DNA of 64,000 bases. Origin: Crocodylus rhombifer. Its lineage: Eukaryota > Chordata > Crocodylia > Crocodylidae. Below, piece after piece: positions 55,701 to 64,000 of this stretch. Below the pieces are notes generated by a model. That model had not been told where the DNA came from and did not search any database. It was given only the letters and a program-made list of their open reading frames with translations. The stretch's first letter is position 1, and each line of letters opens with the position of its first letter. Where the stretch lies: NCBI GenBank assembly GCA_038503035.1, contig JAVSML010024342.1:136684-200683 (forward strand), in the 5' to 3' direction. The position numbers and the translations under genes are program-made.

Positions 55701-57685
55701 ACAGTGAGTAACCCCACCCTTTCATTCAGTAACACCAAGTAGTGGCAGGCGAGCTAAGGGGAAGGGCCCCATGCAAGATGGATAGTACAGCTCCTGGCAT
55801 AAACCCCACCTTTTGCGCTTCCACAGTGATGAACAATAACTTTTTCAAAAGTGCCTGAATCCCATATGCACCTACAAACTAGTTATAACCAGGAGTTCTA
55901 ACAGAGATGCATTTGCTCAAACTTCACTTCCATGTAACAGATTCTGCCTCAGAGCTGAAATAAATTCTGTTTTTCAGAGATTTCCAGTTCATTTTAGAGC
56001 CTACAATATTATGACTGGGCAATCTAATGTCCTGGAAATAACAAAAATATCCTACAAGTGCTCTGCAGTGCATCATAACTTGGCATCATGATTGTTAAAA
56101 ATAATGATACCAAGTGTCTTGCTTGTTTCCCAGCAATTTCCATTTTAAAAGATGCTCAGCAGTCAAGGGTCAAAAATAAATGAAGATGTCAAAACAGGAT
56201 TCTGGTTTCTCCAAATACAAATAACTGAGGGGAGACTAGGTTGAGATTTTTGATCTCCAGTATACTAAAAAATAACTGTTTTCCTCCCATGGGAAGACAA
56301 TTTAAAGTTAGTTTCTCCTTCAAATCGACTTTACCTTTCATATTTCATTACAAGTCACTTCCTCTCCAGACCCCGAGAAAGCAGATCAGTGTGAACTTGT
56401 TCCTACTATATATGTTCTGGCTATACTTAGTTTCTCTTATCACTTTCAGTTGGGGTCAACAGTTTTTTGCTGATGCAGGCAGGAGCTTGTGGACTATTGG
56501 GGGGCACTGCTTCAGGCTAGACATTTCTGCATTCTCTCTCCCCCTCAGGGTACCTCATGAGAAGCTGGATACCAGATTCCTGGCCCTTTACAGTAAGGAA
56601 AACTCATACACTGTGAAGTAGCAGGTTCTGCAGCAGAAGGCAGCACTGCAAAGCAGAAGAGTAATGCAGTGCAGCTCCCCAAGACCAATCAACCCTCCAC
56701 AGACTGTTTCTGATCTCTTTGCAGGCCTGATCCAGCTTGAAGGCCATAACTTCCTAACCTTTGCTTTAGCTATACTTTCTCTATAGAATTAGTTTGGGTC
56801 CTGGAACCCTAGCATGGACATCTGAGCTATTAACACCTGCTTATGAGTGTTTCAAACTGCAGTGTCACACTATGGTGAGAACTGTGTGAATGCATCCAGA
56901 CTGGTGCTATAGTAATATGAGTTAGGAGCTAGGAATTCAGGGACCACAACCAAGGGTTCTTGGTACTTTGCTAAATTAAGCTCGTCTAGGAATATAGTTT
57001 CATTTTGAATATAGGATTTGTCTCTCCTTTCTGATTGCCTTGGTCCAGCTGCACTGCACTGAATGTAATCCTGGCTGTGCATGTGTCTTAATTTTGCCTT
57101 TCAGCTGCTGCTGAAGCCTGGACACAGCACAGGGCAAGGTTCTGCTTTTAGACATGCTGGCAAGGGACAGAAGTTACACATAAACTGGTTTAAGTGATCA
57201 GAAACTAGTTTAAACCTGTAACAGAGCAAAAATTCAGTGCACATAAATCAGTCTCAAAACAGCTGAAACTGGTTTAAGATAAACCTGGTTAAATGTAGTA
57301 TGAAACTTAACTGATTGGGCACATCCAGACAAGTAAGTATGTTCCTGTTGCAGTGTCTCAAAAGTAGTTTGAGTTGCTGCAAAAGGCATGCTAAGAATGA
57401 AAAAATGGACTCTAAATTTGATACCAGGAAATCCTGGTATCAAAAAGAAACACGTGGGGGAAAAGTAGCACAGGGCATGCTCCTGGAGTGTGCCCTGAAG
57501 CAACCAGAGACTGAGTCCTCCAGAGAGATGCTCTGGCACCTGACCAGAGTGTCTTTGACTGCCACATGCCCCTGCTGCCCCAGCATACTGTCACAGTATA
57601 TTAGAGCAAACAGGAGCATGGCAAAGCTGTACCGGTGACCTGGATCTAGGTGCAGTCCATGGTAAGTAAGGACATGGGGGTGACT
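55701..57685. other. Unassigned sequence
   Basis: No coding region is recognised. At 57180-57310 there is a local cluster of 'AAACTGGTTTAA' and 'AAACTAGTTTAA' phrases on both strands that may be part of a short DNA transposon, but no boundaries could be fixed. Confidence 0.5.
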
Positions 57686-57689
57686 GTGT

Positions 57690-57880
57690 GGCTTCTGGGC
57701 AGGTTTGTGGGTGTGGGGTGTGCTGGTGGGTATATGGGGTGGGATGTGAGGTGTGTGGAGAGTGGCAGGGGTGTGGTGGGGATGTGGGGTTTGTGGGGTG
57801 TTTGGGTGGATGTATGGGGCTTGTGGGGGAGTTGTGAGTGCAGAGTTTGTGGGGGGGATTGAGGGTGGGCCACCACATAC
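57690..57880. repeat. G/T-rich minisatellite
   Basis: Irregular repeats of GTGGGG, GGTGTG and TGTGGGGT on the + strand. The opposite strand gives Pro/His/Thr-rich open frames of up to 162 codons that are by-products of the repeat. Long runs of GGG could form G-quadruplex structures. Confidence 0.75.
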
Positions 57881-58326
57881 CTGCCCCACCCCCCCCTCCC
57901 TATGATGCACAGCCCCTGACAACAGCAACCAGATGGGCCATCAGGGTCATGGCCCACTAGAGGCACAGCCCCACAGTGGTGCAGGACCACCCAATCTGGG
58001 GTCTGCCCATAGTGAACACAGCTGGCTCGACCTGGCCTGTCCTGGATTATCCTGCTAATGCATGCCTTTGGACAGGAGCTGCAGGTGGTGGCAGGAGCTG
58101 TCCCAGTCCCCTTGGGGCAGCAGGTTGTCTCAACCCTTCGGTGCCAGCTGGGGGCCAGGGTCTGGCCATGCTCCCTCCCCCACCCAAAGGCCTATCATGG
58201 GCTGCTTTTCCCTTCCCCCTCAAGGCACACCCCAGCTGGGGTCCCTGCAGGCCATGATGGCAGTTCAAACCTCTCCCTCAATGTGACACAGAGAGGCTGG
58301 CTGGGGCATGAGGGTGCTCCAGTGCA
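57881..58326. other. Unassigned GC-rich sequence
   Basis: No recognised motif, and the several short open frames carry no signature. Confidence 0.45.
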
Positions 58327-58698
58327 GTGCTAGCCAGCAGGCATCCCCCTGCATGGACACTGGGTGTCTACACAGCAGAAGAGAGACAGGTACCAATGGC
58401 TGTGATTTCTTTGGATTCTCCTTTTGCTGGCCAGCAGTTATGGTATAGCCCCATGCACACAAAGGAACGGGCCCACGTCTACAAGCAGACCTGGGATTAT
58501 CAGAATTTCCAGCTAAAGAAAGCTGTCTTTATGGAGAATCATGAGTTGACCTTAACCTTCCAATGTATAGCCACACAGATGGGAGAGGCTATGCCAGTCC
58601 TGGAGGTAGCTACTGACACTTGGAAGCTGGAAACCCTTGACTGGTACAGATCAGTGGCTGTCAAACTGGCCACTCAACTGGGAATACAGCGGTGCTGA
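58327..58698 (+). other. Unrecognised open frame, 123 codons
   Basis: The frame runs from ATG 58327 to a stop at 58696. The first 20 or so residues look like random sequence. From about residue 18 it reads more protein-like: 'TAEERQVPMAVISLDSPFAG', 'LWYSPMHTKERAHVYKQTWD', 'HELTLTFQCIATQMG'. Composition is mixed, with Trp, Tyr and Cys spread out and no low complexity. I recognise no family and see no splice or promoter evidence. It could be a decayed transposon ORF or a pseudogene exon, and may be chance. Confidence 0.3.
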
Positions 58699-59266
58699 AG
58701 GTCTCCTGTAGTATATCCAGGGAAAGTGGGCATTGTGAATATTGTGGAAATTCTAACTGGCTGCAAGAGCATGGAATTCCTATTCATAAAAAGTGCTTAG
58801 GAACTTAATTTCCACTGTTTATTTATGGCAAGAAACACATGAATAGGTTGACCATAAATGATATTATTTGTTTATTGAATAGGCCTCGTTCAGCTTCTGA
58901 GATAGGTCCATGATCACCAGTGGGCTGAACCTCAACACATTGTTCAATAATATGGCACATATATCTTTGAATAAGAAGGGACCTTGTTCTCTCCAAATTA
59001 TTACAGTTCTTAATGAGGTTCCTGTGCCCAATGTTGTATTAGGGGACTCAGCCTGTTCTCTACTGATATGGCTCATGAAGCCCTACTTTCATGCTAGACT
59101 GCCAGGTAAAAGATTTTATCAGGAATGTGCTTAAGACACTTCTGGGCTGCAGACCCAGTAGGGGTAACTAGAAAGGATGCCTCTGTTCCCTTAATTTTTG
59201 GTTCAGAAGTTCAAGGAAAGTAAGGTATGAATTGTGCACCTCTCAATGCTTTATAAGGGAATGGGG
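58699..59266. other. Unassigned sequence
   Basis: No recognised feature was found before the hAT terminus at about 59267. Confidence 0.5.
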
Positions 59267-59548
59267 TAAGTCTGTGTGAATAGGAAACTATCTGATTCAG
59301 ATTTGGATTCAGCTGATTCAGATGCCAACAATTCAACTCAGAGATTTGTATCACTTTTCTGATCTGATTCAGCTGAATCGGCTTCACAAGATTTGGAGCC
59401 TATTTGGAGAGATTCAGAGATTTGGCCATAGAGTATATTGGAAAATCAATTAAATATCTATACCTTTGTTGTTTTTTGACTGATTTGGATGCAACTTGCA
59501 TGGATGCTCAAATCTTCTGGGAGCACAAAGCCTACCAAGTTTCAAGGT

Positions 59549-60330
59549 GATAGGTGTAGGGGTTTCTGGGAAACTGCACCTCAAAGTCCTGAAAGCAAAA
59601 TTCATGTCATGTGTTTTAAACCACATTGGGTTGAAAACTGCAGGGGTGTTAGCTCTTGCTGAGGCCAAAATCCTGCCAAGTTTCCAGGAGATAGGTGCAG
59701 GGGTTTCTGGGAAACCACCTCAAGCTCCTGGCAAGCAAAACCTGTGACATAAGTGACACTGTGTGTGTTAAGTCACAGGGGGGTGAAAACTGTAGGCCTG
59801 CTGGCCAGTGCTGAAGCAATGAAGCCTGCTAGCTGTCAAGCAGATAGGTGCAGGGGGAGTCTGGGTTCTGGGGCCCTGCATCTCTGGCTGCTAACAGGCA
59901 AAACTTGTGATATGGGTGCTTGTGCAACTGTGTCTGTCTTGGGGCCTGGGGCAGGGGGGAGTGGGGGGAAACTCCTGCAGGACTGGCTGCTAGGCCCTGC
60001 TGTGGCCGTGAAGCCTGCCAGCGGTGTCTGTCTTAGGGCACGGGGGGTGAAAAAAACTACTGCAGGCCTGCCAGGCCCTGCTGCAGCTACAAAGCCTTCC
60101 AGCTGTCAAAGAGATAGGTGTAGGGGGGTTGTGGGGCCCTGCACCTCTGGCTGCTAACAGGTAACACTGATGACATGGGTACTTGTGCAACTGTCTCTCT
60201 CTTAGGGTGAAGGGGAGTAAAAAACATACTGCAGGCCTTCTAAGCCCTGTTGCATCCATTAAGCCTTCCAGCTGTCAAGGAGATAGGTGCAGAAGTTTAA
60301 GTTCTGGGGCCCTGCATCTCTGGCCACAGG
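59549..60330 (-). repeat. 3' subterminal tandem repeat of hAT copy 2, about 140-170 bp units
   Basis: Seen on the + strand, the marker 'GATAGGTGCAGGGG' (or a close variant) occurs at 59549, 59690, 59843, 60113 and 60282, with a truncated unit between 59990 and 60050. Each unit includes 'TTTCTGGGAAAC..CACCTC' and 'GCAAAAC.TGTGACAT'. These are the reverse complement of the 145-bp units in copy 1 (29040-29440). Unit number differs: about three there and five to six here. Confidence 0.83.
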
Positions 60331-60714
60331 CAGGCAAAACTCGTGACTTGGGTGGGTGACACTGTCTGCATGTTCAGGTGCACCTTTCCTGGTGCTGGGG
60401 CCTCTGCACAACAAGGCAGTGTGCTCCAGCGAGGTCTCTTCCTCCCCTATACCCTTGGCTCAGTCCACCACTGTAAACGACAGCAGGTAAAAATAATGTA
60501 GATGGCTCAGCACCAATAGCACCAGCAGCATCTAAGGTAGCCAAACTGAACTGTCACAGAGCCTTTCTTTTTATAAAGGAATTGACAGCAAGAAGTAAAG
60601 ATGTTGTGTTGGATATATGTTATTCATGCTGTATGATGGCTTATCTTATGTTTTTATGTTTATATGTTTATTATGAAAAAAACAGAATATTTAGAGAAAT
60701 ATATCTTGGGAAGC

Positions 60715-61660
60715 TTTCAGGTTGAAAAACCCTTTGTCAGGCTGAGGAAGTACCTGCAGTTGGTGAGTCCCTTGGTCCTGGATGGAAGGAATAATAAAGA
60801 AGCCAGAGGGTTGCCTGGCATGGAATCCAGGCAAGAAAGCCAGTCAGTGAAAATGGAAATGGAGGCGTCGGGGTGAGGGACAGGCTTGGGTGTGGAGGAA
60901 GGGGATGTAGCAGCACAGGTAAAATTGCAGAGGTGCCTGGGGAGGCAGATGTTCAGCAGGTTGCAGTTTTGGAATTCCACTGTGTATATTGAGTCCATGA
61001 GTTTCTGTACCTACAACCTAGGAGGCTGTTGAGGTGCAGTTCATAGGCCCAGCTCAGAAAAATGGTTCATAAATTGAAACAAGCACCTAACCTCATCACC
61101 AGAACTGAAGCCAACTTCCTACAACTCAAAACACAAAACTTGCCAACTATCTCCAGTACCCCCACAAACTGCACCCCAGAATCTATCAAAGACAACAATA
61201 ACCAACTACCTGTGGGGGCACATTCCTCACCAAGAAAACCCACTCTTCCTCCAGTCTCTCAGACCTGATCCTGAGAGGGAACAGATTACAAATCACTTTT
61301 CACAGCCAGGCCTATGAAATTTAATTCATCAGCCTCCTAGGTACAGAAACTCATGGATTCAATATAGATTAGACAGTGGAATTCTGACACACTGCAACCT
61401 GATGGACATCTGACTTCCCAGGTCCCTCTGCACTTTTACCGACACTGCTACATCTCCCTTTGCCGCTCCCATCCCCAGCCTGTCCCTCACCCCCTGACGC
61501 CTCCATTTCCATTTCCACTGACTGGCATTCTTGTCTGCATTGCATGCCAGGCTAGCCTTTGGCTTCTTTACTATTCCTTCCATCCAAGACCATGGGACAC
61601 CCCAACTGCAGGTACTTCCTCAGCCGAAAAAAGGCTTTTTTCAGTTCAAAAGCTGGAATC
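60715..61660. repeat. Long foldback (inverted repeat) inside hAT copy 2
   Basis: Arm 1 (60715-61040, +) contains 'GCTGAGGAAGTACCTGCAG', 'GGATGGAAGGAATA', 'GTCAGTGAAAATGGAAATGG', 'GGTGAGGGACAGGCT' and 'GAGTCCATGAGTTTCTG'. Arm 2 (61325-61660) carries the same landmarks in reverse complement. The spacer of about 285 bp holds no gene that I can identify. Arm 2 has the same orientation as the corresponding block in copy 1; arm 1 is extra. The palindrome could form a large stem-loop. Confidence 0.83.
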
Positions 61661-62109
61661 CCAGGCAGTTAAGCTGAGCTCACCAGGAGCCTCACAACTG
61701 CACTGCAGCCAGCAAGTCTGAGGCCTATTAAAGACTTGACAGGTCTTGGCTTTCCCCAACCAAGACTCTGTGTAGATGGAGGTTATGGCACCTCCTACCC
61801 ACCTTTCACCAGGGGATCATTGGTCCTGGCATTTACAGAGCTGCCACACCACTAGCAGTCCCACCAGGCCTCCCTACCCTGGCAGGGTGCAGCCTGAGTG
61901 GTCATGCCCAGGACCTGGGGCCACCTCCTTCTCCATAGCTGCAGCCCATACTTCCAAGTTTGTCCTGGCAGGGGAATGAGCTCAGTAGGGACATGTTCTT
62001 CCCCTGCTGGCTGGTGAAGCAGTGAGTGCCTCCTCCAGCTGAGAGTAGGGCATTAACTGTTTTTTAAAAAAAGGAAAAAAGGAAATAGGTGCAGACAGAG
62101 TGAGGAGGG

Positions 62110-64000
62110 TGGCACTCAGTCTGTCTGCAGGTGGAGCTTGGGGAACTCCAACAATGGGAGGTTCATCTTCAAGAACACCAGCTGCTCCAACAAACCAGAA
62201 TCCAAGCAGGTACAGTAGGGTGTCACTACTTTCCCAGGAATGCTGAACATGCTTTCAATTGGAACACCAGTTTTTGTACAGGACAGGTGTTGATGGGAAA
62301 CTGTGGCCAGATCCTGCCACATCTGGCTGCAGTTGCCCAGTAGGCCAAGTGGTCTCAGTCCAGTGGCTCCACATCCTCAGTGAGATAGGTAGCTCCTAAA
62401 GCCTCGATGCTACCTGCCTGAGGCTGGGGTCTGGTACATTTGGACCCCAGCATTGAAGCCATGCCCATGGCCCACATTGTCAGTGGCTGGGATGGAGGAG
62501 ACTGTTGGTGCCAGTGGCTGTGCTGGGAGTGCTGGCACGGGAAAGTAGATCCCCTTTTTACACATCCCCTCGCCTCTGCCTTTCAGTCTCCCTGACTTGG
62601 TTGACCAGCACCTATGTCCAGTGATTGAGGGTTTTGGGGCTGCCAGTGCACATGCTCCCCTTCACCCTCAGGTCACACATGCCCACCAGCATCTGGACTG
62701 GACTGGACTGAAAGGGATCCAGCCATCTCCTGATGCCCTCCTTCAGCCACCTCACCAGGGCCTGCATGTCTGGTGACAGTGGCCTGTCCAGCCTGGAACA
62801 TTGATCCCCTGGAACTTCTCCATTTGGTTCAGGGATAACCTGGCTAAGGAGGGAATTGCCAGTGCTCAGGGTCTTGGTGGCTTCAAGGAAGAGCTTGAGG
62901 ACCACCAAGATCTGGGAGAGGGTACCACATTCATCCCTGTTCAGGGGGCTGGTTATCCCGATCTCCCAACCAAGGCCATCTAAGGCATGGCCTTCTGTTG
63001 CTCCACCAGCCCTTCGAGCATCAGGTATGTGGAGTTCCACCAAGTCTCTACATCCTGCATGATTTTGTGTTGTGGGAAGTTCAGCTCTGCCTCTTTCTCC
63101 TGTATCATCTTGCCCCCCTTGATGCTCTGGTGGAAGTAGCCTGCCATCTTTCTGCACTTTGAAGTCAGCTGACTTGTAGCAGTAGTGGTGGCGGCACCAT
63201 CACCAGCAGCCCTGTCCCTCTCCAAGATATCCCTGACTATGAGGTGCAGCCTGTGTGCCACACAGCAGATGCCAACAAAGTTCACATCATGAACAGCCTT
63301 GACCATATTGGCCTCATTGTCAGTGACCATGAACCCGCCGGTGAGTGTGACCTGCACAATGAGCCACCCCTGCACTATGTGGTTCATGGACACCATGATC
63401 TCTCTTGCCATGTGGGACTCATCCAACACAATGGCTTGGAGGAGAGCCTACCAAACACCAGTGCCCTGTGAGGAAGAGGTAGGCGTGATCACCACCCTGG
63501 CTGCTCCATATGCCCAAGGTGAAGAGCAAGGCTATCTGCAGCCCTCACTTGCGCAGCTCTTCCCTCAAGTACTCTGTACATGGCTCATACAGGGAGCACA
63601 CCACCATCCTACTAAAGGTGGTGCATGCTGGCACTTGGTAAGATGGGGCCACAAGTGCCATGAGCCACCTGAACCCTGGCTGGTCACTAGGGAGAAGGGC
63701 TGGCTATCGAGAGCAAGCATCTCCCCAATGCTTTGGGTCATTTTGCTCGTCTTGGGAATGCACTCCCCACTGTCTGCAGCTTTTCCCCACTGCTCCAGGG
63801 TGGTCTGCCTCTGCTTTGGGGGGACGGGGGCTTTGGAGCAAACAGGGGTCTTCCCTTTGGGCATGCTCACACTGGTGCCAGGCTGAGAAGGAAGAAGGGC
63901 AAGGTGGTGCTGTCTCCTGAGGTGCAGCAGCATCACTGCGGTGGTGAAGTGTTTCACCTTCTTGCCCCAGCTGATCTGTCTTCAGCAGTGCTGACAGATA
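62110..64000 (-). pseudogene. hAT transposase, ZBED-like (decayed, copy 2, N-terminus off window)
   Basis: On the - strand, 63565-63957 (130 codons) has the end of the BED finger ('LLHLRRQHH') and the linker 'KQRQTTLEQWGKAADSGEC'. Then 62980-63429 (149 codons) carries 'MVTDNEANMVKAVHDVNFVG' (catalytic Asp region), 'ICCVAHRLHLIVRDIL' and 'DVETWWNSTYLMLEGL'. The 62612-63157 frame covers the next part in a shifted phase. The C-terminal tail 'LEQLVFLKMNLPLLEFPKLH' is at about 62190-62130. Compared with copy 1 the same blocks are present with independent mutations. Broken by frameshifts. Confidence 0.88.

Larger units (their letters stand above)
59267..64000 (-). mobile_element. hAT DNA transposon, copy 2, runs off the window
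   Basis: On the - strand the transposase (from beyond 64000 down to about 62110) is followed by the same non-coding blocks as copy 1: the '...GGCATGACCACTCAGGC...CCTGCCAGGG' block (about 61920), a foldback (60715-61660) and the tandem repeat (59500-60330). The terminus at about 59267, read on +, is 'TAAGTCTGTGTGAATAGG', similar in kind to the ends of copy 1 and of the element at 20444. The far end and target duplication lie outside the window. At least 4.7 kb long. Confidence 0.87.

Noticed and set aside
57440..57990. Open frames of 162 and 114 codons on the - strand, His/Pro/Thr-rich
   Set aside because: They are translations of the G/T-rich minisatellite and its flanks, with no domain.
1..64000. 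CRISPR array, operon, bacterial promoters or riboswitches
   Set aside because: The repeats found are minisatellites, LTR arrays and transposon units without regular spacers. The sequence is plainly vertebrate, so prokaryotic features do not apply.

Overview
This 64 kb window reads as intergenic or intronic DNA of a large vertebrate genome, most likely a crocodilian (alligator-like). The inference rests on abundant CR1 non-LTR retrotransposons of the type common in crocodilians, turtles and birds, on one Tx1-like LINE and one RTE-like LINE fragment, on hAT transposons, a Ty3/gypsy element, solo LTRs and a MIR-type SINE, and on the absence of anything resembling a primate or rodent L1 or Alu. 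I found no convincing host gene, rRNA or tRNA gene. Every protein-like signal that I recognise belongs to a transposable element, and nearly all are broken by stops, frameshifts or deletions.

Layout. 1-6.3 kb: mostly unrecognised sequence, with a fragment of a hAT family (about 3.06-3.24 kb), a roughly 60-bp tandem repeat and a purine-rich minisatellite (4.57-5.36 kb). 6.3-8.7 kb: CR1 on the + strand with an internal deletion. 10.6-13.9 kb: the longest CR1, on the - strand, covering the end of ORF1, the endonuclease and the reverse transcriptase (RT). 14.6-15.0 kb: a Helitron-like candidate. 15.2-17.3 kb: two abutting CR1 copies on the - strand; the younger keeps an open 278-codon RT C-terminus. 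17.5 kb: a short MITE with a 3-bp target duplication. 20.4-22.7 kb: a hAT-like terminal-repeat element split by a CR1 that carries the ORF1 esterase (SGNH) domain. 22.7-24.1 kb: an RTE-type endonuclease fragment. 24.9-29.6 kb: a complete hAT element with exact 8-bp target duplications and a BED-finger transposase. 31.6-37.4 kb: a Tx1-like LINE on the - strand. 38.1-39.8 kb: two CR1 fragments, one carrying odd G-run/A-run tracts. 40.3-41.5 kb: a GC-rich solo LTR-like element flanked by GTGAA. 43.1-45.4 kb: an old CR1 split by a solo LTR, followed by a MIR-like SINE. 47.7-53.3 kb: a Ty3/gypsy element with a SCAN-like capsid and integrase upstream of RT (Gmr1-like order), with a long repeat-filled 3' LTR. 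53.7-55.7 kb: a second solo LTR of the same family as the one at 43.6 kb, in opposite orientation, followed by CR1. 59.3-64.0 kb: a second hAT element on the - strand that runs off the window.

How the parts relate. The window is a nested record of mobile-element activity rather than a functional gene neighbourhood: CR1 inside hAT, solo LTRs inside CR1, and CR1 against CR1. Two points stand out. The Gmr1-like element shows the retroelement ancestry of the SCAN domain in one locus. The two hAT copies share a 3' subterminal tandem repeat and an embedded foldback sequence. Boundaries backed by target-site duplications (hAT copy 1, three solo LTRs, the MITE) are the firmest; LINE 5' ends are approximate.
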